A stretch of 64,000 nucleotides of DNA from Sutcliffiella tianshenii (GTDB taxonomy: Bacteria > Bacillota > Bacilli > Bacillales > Bacillaceae_I): NCBI RefSeq assembly GCF_016908565.1, contig NZ_JAFBED010000005.1, forward strand, positions 1 to 64,000, in the 5' to 3' direction. Shown here piece after piece: positions 41,511-50,010 of the stretch. Position 1 is the first letter of the stretch; the number at the start of each line of letters is the position of its first letter. A model generated the notes under the pieces. That model searched no databases. It had not been told where the DNA came from and saw only the letters and a list, made by a program, of their open reading frames with translations. The position numbers were made by a program, and so were the translations under genes.

Positions 41511-41527
41511 TTTGACCTTTTTTGACC
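41511..41527 (-). promoter_or_regulatory. CtsR operator of clpB
   Basis: On the minus strand, GGTCAAAAAAGGTCAAA is two perfect CtsR heptads separated by three A, about 22 bases before the clpB start. CtsR is the heat-shock repressor of clp genes. Confidence 0.93.
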
Positions 41528-41538
41528 TTTGTGTTTTC

Positions 41539-41568
41539 ATTATAATCCAAAAAACGCCACCTCTGCAA
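41539..41568 (-). promoter_or_regulatory. Promoter of clpB
   Basis: On the minus strand, -35 TTGCAG (41563-41568) and -10 TATAAT (41539-41544) are 18 bases apart, placing the CtsR operator just downstream of the start of transcription. Confidence 0.75.
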
Positions 41569-41583
41569 GAAAGGTGACGTTTC
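41549..41583 (-). terminator. Terminator of yjzC
   Basis: On the minus strand, ACGTCACCT pairs with AGGTGGCGT around ttcttgcag, then T6. The clpB -35 box lies in the hairpin loop and 3' arm. Confidence 0.8.
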
Positions 41584-41587
41584 ATCC

Positions 41588-41766
41588 TATGGTCTGCGCT
41601 TTTTAGCCCACAAACGGTTATGGTTGGAGGTTTCGGGAAAAGTGTCCCCCGCTTTAAGATTGATCTTCTGCGGATTCTTAACCATACTTCCCGTTTCGCC
41701 TATTTCCAGGTATATACCGTTGTTCGGGGCTTTTTGTCCAGGTCTGAATTGATGATTTTGTCCCAT
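41588..41766 (-). CDS. yjzC: YjzC family small protein
   Basis: The reading MGQNHQFRPGQKAPNNGIYL, continuing to GDTFPETSNHNRLWAKKRRP, closely matches the 59-residue YjzC family of unknown function. The start has a gagggaat-type site. The printed start and stop are 179 bases apart in my hand count, one short of a whole frame, with the difference at an A run near 41638-41642. This is either my miscount or a real one-base shift near the C-terminus. Confidence 0.75.
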
Positions 41767-41906
41767 TCCGATTCCCTCCTATAAAAAGAGCCATGTCTAT
41801 TCACTTTCAGGCAAATGGGGTTACATGAGATAACCTATCTCGTTAATTATTTTTCCCAAACTCCAGATTTTCATGTCATCGTTCCATCATGAATGCTGGA
41901 GCAAAA

Positions 41907-42245
41907 TCAGGCAATGGTCAAAACTTCATATTCCGCTGCAAGTTCGATAAAGTGAGACATCCCACTGATTTTCCCACTAATAAGCTGCTCTTCCACATTA
42001 TAATGGTCCACACATGTTTTACATGCATAAACAGGAACACCAGACTCATGGATTTCCTTTAAATGCACGGAAACAAGGGATTGCTCTGTTAGGGTTAACA
42101 CGCCAGTGTTCATCAGGAAAATAGCTTCCGGCTTTTCGTCCCTTTGTTTCAAAAGTGTGAAAAATGTTTCGAGAACGCCTTCTCCAAGGGCTTCATCACC
42201 TTTTCCCAACTGATTGGAACTGACCAGGATAACTTTGTTTTTCAT
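41907..42245 (-). CDS. DsrE/YedF-like small protein
   Basis: This 112-residue protein has the DsrE-like fold seen in the C-terminal part of YedF selenium/sulfur proteins: VILVSSNQLGKGDEALGEGVLETF at the start and a CKTCVDHYNVEEQL cysteine motif near residue 77-90. The N-terminal TusA-like domain of full YedF is absent. It lies after the iron-sulfur assembly factor yitW on the same strand, suggesting a link to sulfur handling; that is inference. Confidence 0.7.
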   Translation of the reverse strand: MKNKVILVSSNQLGKGDEALGEGVLETFFTLLKQRDEKPEAIFLMNTGVLTLTEQSLVSVHLKEIHESGVPVYACKTCVDHYNVEEQLISGKISGMSHFIELAAEYEVLTIA

Positions 42246-42278
42246 ACATGTTCCTCCCTCTCCATTTTTTTATGTAGG

Positions 42279-42593
42279 TTAATCTGTCACATTCAAGGCG
42301 ATTTTTGCCAGACGTGACATCCGCTCTTTTCCCCAAGGCGGATTGAAGGTAATGTTTACATCCACTTCATTGATTTCTTCCATTGGTGATAGTTTATTTT
42401 TCACTTGCTCCACAATTTCGCCTGCAAGTGGACATCCGATGGAAGTAAGGGTCATCGTAATCCTTACATTATGTGTTTCATCCATTTCTACATCATAGAC
42501 AAGACCCAAGTTGACGATGTCTACACCAAGCTCGGGATCCTCCACTTCTTCTAGTGCTTCCATTATCTTTTCTTTCAATTGTTCGTTCATCAT
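42279..42593 (-). CDS. yitW: MIP18-family Fe-S assembly factor YitW
   Basis: This 104-residue protein (DUF59/MIP18 fold) is expected to help iron-sulfur cluster assembly, like SufT. It contains EDPELGVDIVNLGLVYDV near residues 17-34 and the conserved cysteine in LTSIGCPLAGEI near residue 55. It starts 12 bases after yitV, as part of one unit. Confidence 0.88.
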   Translation of the reverse strand: MMNEQLKEKIMEALEEVEDPELGVDIVNLGLVYDVEMDETHNVRITMTLTSIGCPLAGEIVEQVKNKLSPMEEINEVDVNITFNPPWGKERMSRLAKIALNVTD

Positions 42594-42605
42594 TAAGCTC
42601 CTCCA

Positions 42606-43406
42606 CTATTTTTTTTGCAATTGGCTTTCAATGTTGCTTCCCATATGAGTGGCGAACCAATCCACTGTTGCAAGCACTCCTTTACGGGATACCTTATGAT
42701 CGGCTTGTTCATCAATGATAAGTCCGATATTTTGCGGGTTATTCTTATAATAACCTCTTAAAGTTTTTACAAACCCGATAACTGGCTCAACTGGTACTTC
42801 CTGATCCTGTGACCCGTGCCAGCAAAGGAGTGGGCGCCCATTCATTTTTTCCGGTTCAAGTGAAAGGTCATAGGCTGCGAGTTTATCCAAATATTGTTTA
42901 ATCTGACCCTCATCAAATGGTAACGTAAAACCCATTTCCAGTACTTGATCGATTTTCCACTTGCCAAACACCTGATAGCTTGGACATCCCATCAGGCTTA
43001 CAGCCGCTTTAATCCATGGATATTTTTTCAATGCCCCAAATGTAATGATCGCTCCCATGGAAGTACCAGCTACACCAATTTCTTTTTCCTGTGACAACCC
43101 CTGGTCCACCAAATATTCTTTAAGTATTTCCAGTTCGTGTATGGACTGAATGACGACCTCCCAAAATGATTGTGTCAATTGAATGGATGATAGGCCACTG
43201 TCACGGTCCCCATGATGGATACAATCCGGCAAAATGACCCTTATCCCCTTTTCCGCCAATAAATATGCATAATGCAGATTATTTTCCTTGGCACTTTTAA
43301 ATCCATGGAAAAAGATGACAGTCGGTTTGGGCCTATGTGCCGCAGTTGCCTCGCTTATATGTAAAAAAGAAACGGCTCCTGTTGTTCCTTTGGTTACCTG
43401 TATCAT
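42606..43406 (-). CDS. yitV: Esterase YitV (alpha/beta hydrolase)
   Basis: This 266-residue alpha/beta hydrolase has a nucleophile elbow GVAGTSMGAIITFG near residue 113 (serine in GTSMG). The acid is probably in GSQDQEVPVEP and the histidine in EQADHKVS near residue 240. The N-terminal FFHGFKSAKENN forms the oxyanion region. No signal peptide. It is divergent from yitU. Confidence 0.85.
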   Translation of the reverse strand: MIQVTKGTTGAVSFLHISEATAAHRPKPTVIFFHGFKSAKENNLHYAYLLAEKGIRVILPDCIHHGDRDSGLSSIQLTQSFWEVVIQSIHELEILKEYLVDQGLSQEKEIGVAGTSMGAIITFGALKKYPWIKAAVSLMGCPSYQVFGKWKIDQVLEMGFTLPFDEGQIKQYLDKLAAYDLSLEPEKMNGRPLLCWHGSQDQEVPVEPVIGFVKTLRGYYKNNPQNIGLIIDEQADHKVSRKGVLATVDWFATHMGSNIESQLQKK

Positions 43407-43537
43407 TACATTTCCCCCTCAAGGATTAAAGTTATCTTATATTTGATAAGTGTAACATGTAGACAGTTAAATTTGAAAAAGGTTACACTTGAAATAGGAA
43501 AGATAATATATGTAAGTGCTAAAGGAGTTTGGTTTCG

Positions 43538-44344
43538 TTGGAAAAACATTTAATAGCAGTCGATTTAGATGGAACATTATTAACCGACGATAAAAAAATC
43601 TCATCAAGGAATAAACTCGCCCTTCAAAAAGCGCGTGAACAGGGCCATGAAGTGGTCATCGCCACTGGCCGCCCATATCGTGCAAGCTCCATGTACTATG
43701 AGGAATTGGGATTGACCACTCCGATCGTCAATTTTAACGGGGCCTTCGTCCATTTTCCCGGTAATGATGAATGGGGTGTCTATCATGAACCATTGGATCT
43801 CTCCACCGTAAAAGAAATCATAGAAGTCAGTGAAAAATATCAAATACATAATATTTTGGCGGAAGTGATCGATGATGTTTATTTTCATTTCCATGATGAA
43901 AAGCTATTGGACATCTTCGGATTCGGTAATCCCAAAATGGAAACCGGAGATCTGCGCCAGGTACTGAAAAAGGATCCCACCTGTATTCTGATCCACGCAA
44001 GCGAAGCGGAAGTAGCGAAAATTAGAAAATACCTGACAGAAGTCCACGCTGAAGTGATAGACCATCGACGCTGGGCGGCACCATGGCATGTGATTGAAAT
44101 TGTGCGCACCGGAATGAGCAAAGCAGTGGGACTGAAACGCATTTCCAATTACTATAATATCCCACCGGATAACATCATTGCTTTCGGGGATGAGGATAAT
44201 GATTATGAAATGATTGAATTTGCCGGGGTTGGGATTGCAATGGGGAATGCGATAGACGGACTTAAAGAGAAAGCAAAGGAAACCACCCTGTCCAACCAGG
44301 AGGACGGAATAGCCGTATTCCTCGAAAAATACTTGAAGCTTTGA
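43538..44344 (+). CDS. yitU: HAD phosphatase YitU (Cof family)
   Basis: This 268-residue haloacid dehalogenase-type phosphatase has motif I VDLDGTLLT, a large cap domain, and motif IV GDEDNDYEM near residue 216. B. subtilis YitU has been linked to dephosphorylation of flavin precursors. I choose the TTG at 43538 because aaaggag is ten bases before it; a TTG at 43529 is too close to that site. Confidence 0.88.
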   Translation: MEKHLIAVDLDGTLLTDDKKISSRNKLALQKAREQGHEVVIATGRPYRASSMYYEELGLTTPIVNFNGAFVHFPGNDEWGVYHEPLDLSTVKEIIEVSEKYQIHNILAEVIDDVYFHFHDEKLLDIFGFGNPKMETGDLRQVLKKDPTCILIHASEAEVAKIRKYLTEVHAEVIDHRRWAAPWHVIEIVRTGMSKAVGLKRISNYYNIPPDNIIAFGDEDNDYEMIEFAGVGIAMGNAIDGLKEKAKETTLSNQEDGIAVFLEKYLKL

Positions 44345-44436
44345 TCTTGCCAATTTTTTGTTCAAATAATTCGGCCCGATTGTCTTACACTATATAGTGG
44401 ACGCTTGTTGTCCTATATGAAAAGGGGGTTTTCATA

Positions 44437-44589
44437 ATGGGTAGAAGCAGCAAATCCAAACGTTTTGTACAACAAGGAAAGAACTCTGTGCAGCAGCATG
44501 ATCAGCAGATCCCTTACCATCTGACAATGGAACAGGCAGAGGAACGCAAAGCCCAAAAGGCCGAGCAGAACTCTCTTGGAGGGTTTTAG
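44437..44589 (+). CDS. 50-residue polar protein, unknown
   Basis: The frame begins MGRSSKSKRFVQQGKNSVQQ and ends EERKAQKAEQNSLGGF. It has an aaggggg site before the ATG, and its end contains the ribosome site of the next gene. It is basic then glutamine- and lysine-rich, with no membrane segment. It sits between yitU and a DUF3813 gene and is probably co-transcribed with the latter. Confidence 0.7.
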   Translation: MGRSSKSKRFVQQGKNSVQQHDQQIPYHLTMEQAEERKAQKAEQNSLGGF

Positions 44590-44592
44590 TCC

Positions 44593-44790
44593 ATGGGCAA
44601 TCAGCTATTTCAATCCGCACGTGAAGCAGTCATGAATGCGGAAAATGCCCATATGCATGCTTCATCGGTACAAAATGAAATAGATGTTGCAAAAAACGCA
44701 TTATCCTCCGCCTATGCAAACACAACCGAAGCGGAACAACGCCAGCTTCGGGAACTGCAGGACCGTTTGCAAGCATTAGAAAGCAAATGA
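44593..44790 (+). CDS. DUF3813-like small protein
   Basis: This 65-residue protein begins MGNQLFQSAREAVMNAEN and contains KNALSSAYANTTEAEQRQL, resembling DUF3813 proteins of bacilli. It is predicted to be all-helical and soluble. Its ribosome site (ggaggg) lies inside the end of the preceding gene. A bidirectional terminator follows. Confidence 0.72.
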   Translation: MGNQLFQSAREAVMNAENAHMHASSVQNEIDVAKNALSSAYANTTEAEQRQLRELQDRLQALESK

Positions 44791-44833
44791 AAAAACAGCG
44801 CAGCCACGCTTAAAGGATGGCTGCGCTGTTTTC
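44791..44833 (+). terminator. Bidirectional terminator before yitT
   Basis: AAAACAGCGCAGCCA pairs with TGGCTGCGCTGTTTT across 11 bases. Confidence 0.92.
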
Positions 44834-44839
44834 TGTTTT

Positions 44840-45685
44840 TTAGTCCTTGCGGAAAAATCCAAAAATACCGGCTGTCTGAACGATATTGGTGAATGCATTT
44901 GGGTCGGCTTCCTTGATGATCCGTTCTAGATCATACATTTCATATCGTGTGATGACAATCATCAGCATTTCCTTGTCCTCTCCGGTAAATGCACCCTTGG
45001 CAGGAACAGATGTAATGCCTCGCACCATTTTGGCATGGATCGCATCTTTGACATCCTTGCCTTTTTTCGTGACAATCATGGCCGTCAATTTCTCATGTCG
45101 CGTATGAATCGCATCAATCACCCTTGTTGATGCATAAAGCGTCACAAGTGTATAAAGCGCTTTTTCCCACCCGAACATGAGTCCGGCGGTAATGATGATC
45201 ACGGCATTCAATGCGAAGAAGTAGGTCCCAACAGGCTTGTCCTTCATACGGGAAAGGATCATTGCGATAATGTCCAATCCACCTGTAGAGGCTCCCCACT
45301 TCAGTGTCAGTCCAACCCCGACAGCTGCAATGACCCCACCGAATACTGCATTGAGCAGAATATCATCATTCACCTTATAGATAGGGACAATTTCGAGAAA
45401 CAGGGACATCAGGAAAACACTTAGGAAACTATAAATGGTAAAAGAACGTCCTACCTTTTTCCATGCTAAAATCGTCACAGGGATATTTAAGAGAAACAAC
45501 GATATACCTGTGGAAATGGTAAACGGAAAATAATCCTCGGAAATACGGAATATCAATTGAGATACCCCGGTAAATCCACTTGCGTAAACATCTGCGGGTA
45601 TCAAGAAAAAATTCATTGCGATGGCATTTAAAAATGCCCCGACCAATACGATCAATACTTTCTTCACATGCTGCTGCATCATCAT
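44840..45685 (-). CDS. yitT: YitT family membrane protein (DUF2179)
   Basis: This membrane protein has about five helices in the first 180 residues (VLIVLVGAFLNAIAMNFFLIP first) and a C-terminal cytoplasmic DUF2179 domain (AMIVTKKGKDVKDAIHAKMVRG, then LMIVITRYEMYDLERII). The function is unknown. I use the ATG at 45685; the frame opens at a TTG at 45709, but that stretch contains the aggagg ribosome site. Confidence 0.87.
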   Translation of the reverse strand: MMMQQHVKKVLIVLVGAFLNAIAMNFFLIPADVYASGFTGVSQLIFRISEDYFPFTISTGISLFLLNIPVTILAWKKVGRSFTIYSFLSVFLMSLFLEIVPIYKVNDDILLNAVFGGVIAAVGVGLTLKWGASTGGLDIIAMILSRMKDKPVGTYFFALNAVIIITAGLMFGWEKALYTLVTLYASTRVIDAIHTRHEKLTAMIVTKKGKDVKDAIHAKMVRGITSVPAKGAFTGEDKEMLMIVITRYEMYDLERIIKEADPNAFTNIVQTAGIFGFFRKD

Positions 45686-45882
45686 ATGAATCAATAACCT
45701 CCTAACCAACCTACTGCCTTATTCTATGTATTTTTCCTCTTTTTACCCATCTCAAACGATTGCTGCGATTTCTTTTCTTGAAGAGTTTCCGTTTAATAGG
45801 TAAACTGAAAAAAAGGAGTAATCTTCCACGGCAGGGAACAAAAAGAATACATGGATGTAAGTATAATAAAGAAGGTGACAGA

Positions 45883-46746
45883 ATGACAATAAAAATCATT
45901 GCAGATAGTGCCTGCGACTTATCAAAAGACTTTTTTAACCAGGAACATGTGGCTCTGATTCCACTGAAAGTCTTATTCGGCGAAACGGAATATGAGGATA
46001 TGGTAACGATTGATTCCTCTACTGTATATAATGCCATGCGGGAAGGACAGGTTGTCAAAACCTCCCAGGCATCCCCGAACATGATGAAAGAACTTTTTAC
46101 AGAAATTGCAGAAAAAGGTCAAACTGCCATCTATATCGCCTTTTCCTCTGAATTATCTGGTACATATCAAACAGCCGTATTGATGAGGCAAGAAGTCATG
46201 GAGGACCACCCAAACCTTGATCTCACCATCATCGACTCAAAATGCGCTTCCCTCGGTTTGGGACTTGTCGTGAAGCATGCAGCAGAATTAGCTGAAAACG
46301 GCTCTTCCAAGGAAGACATCTTAGCTCAAATCGCTTATGATATCTCCCATATGGAGCATGTCTTCACAGTGGATAATCTCGATTATTTGGCTCGGGGCGG
46401 CCGTGTCAGCAAGGCATCCGCATTTGTCGGAGGACTATTGAATATCAAGCCTTTGTTGCATATGGAGGATGGAAAGCTCATTCCACTTGAAAAAATCCGC
46501 GGCCGAAAAAAAGTGCTTCGCAGGATGTTCGAGGTCATGAAAGAGCGAAATGGATTCACCGCTAAAAATCAACGGGTAGGCATTAGCCACGGGGATGATG
46601 AAGTGACTGCCATTGCACTTCAGGAGATGATACAGGAATCTTCGGATAACAGCAACTTCACTATCACCACGATCGGTTCAGCTGTCGGCGCACACGCAGG
46701 ACCAGGGACGATTGCGTTATTCTTCCTGAACGATGACAAAGCATAA
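45883..46746 (+). CDS. yitS: DegV family fatty-acid-binding protein
   Basis: DegV/FakB-type proteins hold a fatty acid for phosphorylation by a FakA kinase. This one has 287 residues, begins MTIKIIADSACDLSKDF, and has the fatty-acid head-group site region TSQASPNMMKELF and FSSELSGTYQTA, plus GGRVSKASAFVGGLLNIKPLL. The ATG at 45883 has gaaggtg upstream; the frame extends to 45760. B. subtilis has a DegV gene, yitS, in the same block. Confidence 0.9.
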   Translation: MTIKIIADSACDLSKDFFNQEHVALIPLKVLFGETEYEDMVTIDSSTVYNAMREGQVVKTSQASPNMMKELFTEIAEKGQTAIYIAFSSELSGTYQTAVLMRQEVMEDHPNLDLTIIDSKCASLGLGLVVKHAAELAENGSSKEDILAQIAYDISHMEHVFTVDNLDYLARGGRVSKASAFVGGLLNIKPLLHMEDGKLIPLEKIRGRKKVLRRMFEVMKERNGFTAKNQRVGISHGDDEVTAIALQEMIQESSDNSNFTITTIGSAVGAHAGPGTIALFFLNDDKA

Positions 46747-46818
46747 TTAACCGGCACATAGTAGCTCTGGCAATTGGATAACCTATTTCTATCTTTAATT
46801 TGAAAGGGGTACATCCTG

Positions 46819-46950
46819 ATGCCACATACAAGCGATAATGATAAAAAGGCGAAAGATAATAACGCCAAACGCCACGAAAAGAACATGGAACGCGAAAAGA
46901 GCCAAAAAAATGGCGAACGTCAGTATTCCAAGAAAACAGATCATCTATAA
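46819..46950 (+). CDS. DUF3941-like 43-residue protein
   Basis: The frame begins MPHTSDNDKKAKDNNAKRHE and ends QYSKKTDHL. It is almost wholly polar and lysine-rich, as DUF3941 proteins of bacilli are. A gaaagggg site precedes the ATG, and a strong terminator follows the stop by a few bases. Function unknown. Confidence 0.78.
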   Translation: MPHTSDNDKKAKDNNAKRHEKNMEREKSQKNGERQYSKKTDHL

Positions 46951-46954
46951 TGGG

Positions 46955-46983
46955 AAAGCCCGGCATTGGAGCCGGGCTTTTTT
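46955..46983 (+). terminator. Terminator of the DUF3941 gene
   Basis: AAAGCCCGGC pairs with GCCGGGCTTT around attgga, then T6. Confidence 0.93.
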
Positions 46984-47039
46984 GATTTAATGTCCTATAT
47001 AATGCGCTTCCCAGACGTTCTGGACTAGCCATTTTCAGG

Positions 47040-47152
47040 ATATCAACGGTTTTGGGTCATATATCAATGAAAAATTTTATATATCAACGATTTACAATGG
47101 GATATCAACGAAAGTTTTCATTTATCCACGAAAACCACTCTGATATCGACGA
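47040..47152. repeat. ATATCAACGA array with 20-21 base spacing
   Basis: Six related 10-mers start at 47040, 47061, 47081, 47102, 47122 and 47143 (the last two are variants, ttATCCACGA and ATATCGACGA). The sequence between them differs. The spacing equals two helical turns. It lies between the convergent DUF3941 and yitL genes. The remaining 47153-47272 shows nothing clear. Confidence 0.75.
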
Positions 47153-47272
47153 AACTACATTTGCCGACACAATTCGACACTCATACACAAACCACCTACA
47201 CCCAAGCAATCCCCGCCCTCCAAATAAAAAAAGCGCGGGTTCACCACCACACGCTTAATCAAAGTGTAAAAC

Positions 47273-48151
47273 CTATTCCCCTTGCTCTTCCTCTTTCTTC
47301 AAATAAGTCCAGCCTTCCTTCTGCGTAACCAGGCCTTCCTTGAGAAGTTTCCCCATTGCACGCTTGAATGCAGCCTTGCTGATAAGGAAGCGTTCTTTGA
47401 TATCCTCCGGTGCACTCTTATCGCTGTATGGCATTGCGCCACCGCGCAGCTCAAGGTAATCCATGATCGCTTTGGAATCATCGTCCATGGCATCCTGTTT
47501 TCTTGGAAGCAAGGAGACATTAATGGTTCCATCGTCCTTCACACCGATCACTCTGCCTTCGACAATACTGCCCAATCTTGGCTCTACCTTTCGTTCGGAA
47601 TGGTGAATGAACCCTACATAACCTTCATTGGTGATCATATAGCTGCCGACCTTCAGCAATCGGTAAATCGTTCCTTGGACATTCTGGTTTACGATATCTG
47701 AGGGAGCCTGGATGGAGCGGTCCAGCATGACATCCTGAGACGCAAGCTTACCAATCAATTTTCCCCTGCGGTCCGTCTTCACGCGGCATAATAGAAGATC
47801 TCCCACTTCTGGCCAAACATCTTCAAATACCGGTAGATCGTCTTCAGGAATCAAAGCATCCTTCGCAATTCCTATGTTGATGAAAACGCCAAGCCCTTGC
47901 AGAACTTCCACCACTTCCATCCATTCATGACCATTTAGGCCTTTGGGGATGGTCATCGTTGCAGTAATGCGGCTTTTCTGATCAGAATAGAGAAAGACCT
48001 CCACCTTTTCATCCTGCTCTAGTTCCCTTGTCGCCTCATTCTTATGAAGCAGGATGGTCTCTTCGCCATCTGTAAGCATATATCCAAGTGGGGTTTCCCT
48101 ATCCACTGTCAATTCCAAAACTGTACCTGTTTCCAAAGTCATTCTTACCAT
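47273..48151 (-). CDS. yitL: S1-domain RNA-binding protein YitL (CvfB family)
   Basis: This 292-residue protein of the CvfB family has several S1-like domains (GLGVFINIGIAKDALIPEDDLP near residue 85-106; GYVGFIHHSERKVEP near 178) and a C-terminal winged helix (FLISKAAFKRAMGKLLKEGLV). CvfB-type proteins bind RNA and affect virulence-factor expression in Staphylococcus. The start is preceded by gaaaagg-type purines. Confidence 0.9.
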   Translation of the reverse strand: MVRMTLETGTVLELTVDRETPLGYMLTDGEETILLHKNEATRELEQDEKVEVFLYSDQKSRITATMTIPKGLNGHEWMEVVEVLQGLGVFINIGIAKDALIPEDDLPVFEDVWPEVGDLLLCRVKTDRRGKLIGKLASQDVMLDRSIQAPSDIVNQNVQGTIYRLLKVGSYMITNEGYVGFIHHSERKVEPRLGSIVEGRVIGVKDDGTINVSLLPRKQDAMDDDSKAIMDYLELRGGAMPYSDKSAPEDIKERFLISKAAFKRAMGKLLKEGLVTQKEGWTYLKKEEEQGE

Positions 48152-48302
48152 TCCTTTTCATCCGTTCTTATGTAAAGTGTACCCGACTTTCATTAAGTTG
48201 TCCAAACCGCTTCATTCTACTATAATTAAGAACAGAATGCGATGTTTTTTTTATTCTATTGCCTTTTGGTAAAATATTAAACCTTAAATGGAGGGATTTC
48301 CC

Positions 48303-48794
48303 ATGGCTAAAGAAAGCTCCTTTGATATTGTTTCAAAAGTAGATTTAGCAGAAGTAACAAACGCCATCAATATTGCCTTGAAAGAGATTCAAAACCGATT
48401 CGACTTCAAAGGCTCTGTGAGTGACATCAAGCTTGAGAAGGAAGAACTTGTGCTGCTTTCCGACAGCGAATTCAAGCTCGATCAGCTGAAGGATGTCATG
48501 GTAAGTAAGATGATCAAACGAAACGTCCCAACAAAGAACATTCAATACGGAAAAATCGAGGATGCATCCAAAGGGGCTGTTCGCCAGCGTGGAACTTTGG
48601 TTCAAGGCATCGATAAAGAGAATACAAAAAAAATCAATACCATCATCAAGAATTCCGGATTGAAGGTAAAAACCCAGATCCAGGACGACCAGGTGCGTGT
48701 CACCGGCAAAAACCGTGATGACCTCCAGCAGGTCATTGCCGCATTAAGGGCAGCTGACCTTGATATCGACCTTCAGTTTGTGAATTATCGTTAA
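48303..48794 (+). CDS. yitK: YajQ family nucleotide-binding protein
   Basis: This 163-residue protein belongs to the YajQ/UPF0234 family. The N-terminus [20 protein letters not shown] and the region [12 protein letters not shown] are diagnostic. Two ferredoxin-like halves are expected. It binds nucleotides or RNA; in some bacteria it binds cyclic di-GMP. I choose the ATG at 48303, seven bases after ggaggg; the frame extends to 48288. Confidence 0.92.
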   Translation: MAKESSFDIVSKVDLAEVTNAINIALKEIQNRFDFKGSVSDIKLEKEELVLLSDSEFKLDQLKDVMVSKMIKRNVPTKNIQYGKIEDASKGAVRQRGTLVQGIDKENTKKINTIIKNSGLKVKTQIQDDQVRVTGKNRDDLQQVIAALRAADLDIDLQFVNYR

Positions 48795-48800
48795 ATACAT

Positions 48801-48837
48801 AGTGCCAGGCACCTCGATAGGTGCCTGGCACTTTTTT
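48801..48837 (+). terminator. Bidirectional terminator yajQ / esterase
   Basis: AGTGCCAGGCACCT pairs perfectly with AGGTGCCTGGCACT around cgat, then T6. Confidence 0.95.
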
Positions 48838-49390
48838 AGATACTTTTTAATTTCGTCAGTACTGCATGTGATAGGAATTCGTAACCCTTGTAATTGAAAT
48901 GTAAGCCGTCCTCCGTAAGGAAGTCCTCATATCCCGGGTGCCCGATCATCTTTTCAAAAAAATTAAGATAGTAAGCGCCTGTATCAGCCGCAACGCGTTC
49001 CACCACTCTTGCAAAATCTTGGAGCGTATCATTTTTCCGTGCATCCTGCCTGGACTCGACCACCGGTGCTGCACTGATTAACAATGTTTTTTCAGGACCG
49101 ATCAAGCTAGTGATTTTCCTAATATTTTCTTCGTACAATTCTATATCTACATTCCGGTGAATCGCAGAATCATTGGCTCCCAAGAGCACGGTGACAAAAT
49201 CCGGAGAGAGTGCCAAAACATCCTCTTCGATACGCAATAGCGCATCGACAGTGGTGTTCCCCGATACCCCACTGTTCACAACCTTCCAATCCGGCATTTC
49301 CTTTGCGATCCGGGGTGTCAGTCTATCACGCCCATTTTCATCAAGTTCCCGTGCCGTGATGCTATCACCAAAGCATACCAACGTTTTCAC
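48836..49390 (-). CDS. SGNH/GDSL-family esterase, cytoplasmic
   Basis: This 184-residue SGNH hydrolase has block I CFGDSITARE near residue 5-14, block II SGVSGNTT, block III LLGANDSA and the catalytic pair DGLHFN near residue 162. No signal peptide, unlike the lipase at 12277. The GTG start overlaps the stop codon of the acetyltransferase gene by one base, so the two are coupled. The substrate is unknown. Confidence 0.86.
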   Translation of the reverse strand: MKTLVCFGDSITARELDENGRDRLTPRIAKEMPDWKVVNSGVSGNTTVDALLRIEEDVLALSPDFVTVLLGANDSAIHRNVDIELYEENIRKITSLIGPEKTLLISAAPVVESRQDARKNDTLQDFARVVERVAADTGAYYLNFFEKMIGHPGYEDFLTEDGLHFNYKGYEFLSHAVLTKLKSI

Positions 49391-49914
49391 TAATTTCCAC
49401 TCCCCTTTACAAATCGGCCCATCACATATTCATCTGCATATGTACCATCTTCAAACTTTGCATGCTTTTCTTTTCTGCCCTCCACCTTGAAGCCAAGCTT
49501 TTCATATACATGTATTCCTCTATCATTGTGTGAGAAAACTTCCAGGGTGACTTTTTCAATGATCGGATCCATAGCGGCCCAATCCAAAAGCATAGTGATC
49601 ATCCTGGTGCCGAGCCCGTTATTGCAATAAGCTTCCTGGATGCTGATTCCTAAATAGCAATTATGCTGCACCCGTTTTCTTGATCCCCTTTGCGCACTAA
49701 GCATACCGATTATCCTGTTATTTTGTTCCGCTACTAGTACAAGATTGTTTTTGGCCTTCATATCTGCAAGCCAGCGGAGCTCCTCTTCAACCGTAATAGT
49801 GAATTCCTCAGGCGTTGTCAGTAGGTTCCTGCTTTCTGAATATGCTATCCTGCTATGTTCAATCATTGAAGAAGCATCATCCTTGGTTGCCTCGCGAACT
49901 ATTATCTCCCCCAT
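49390..49914 (-). CDS. GNAT family acetyltransferase
   Basis: This 174-residue acetyltransferase has the acetyl-CoA motif IQEAYCNNGLGTRMITML near residue 92-109 and the C-terminal GNAT block HNDRGIHVYEKLGFKVEGR. The pattern resembles the ribosomal-protein or small-molecule N-acetyltransferases; the acceptor is not known. It heads a two-gene unit with the SGNH esterase. Confidence 0.85.
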   Translation of the reverse strand: MGEIIVREATKDDASSMIEHSRIAYSESRNLLTTPEEFTITVEEELRWLADMKAKNNLVLVAEQNNRIIGMLSAQRGSRKRVQHNCYLGISIQEAYCNNGLGTRMITMLLDWAAMDPIIEKVTLEVFSHNDRGIHVYEKLGFKVEGRKEKHAKFEDGTYADEYVMGRFVKGSGN

Positions 49915-50010
49915 CGTTTCCCCTCATTTCCCACTGTAATGTTCTAGCTTTATTAGGATAAATTATAAGCGTTTTCCCAATAATATGAAAGAATTATTGG
50001 AGGTGTCCAC

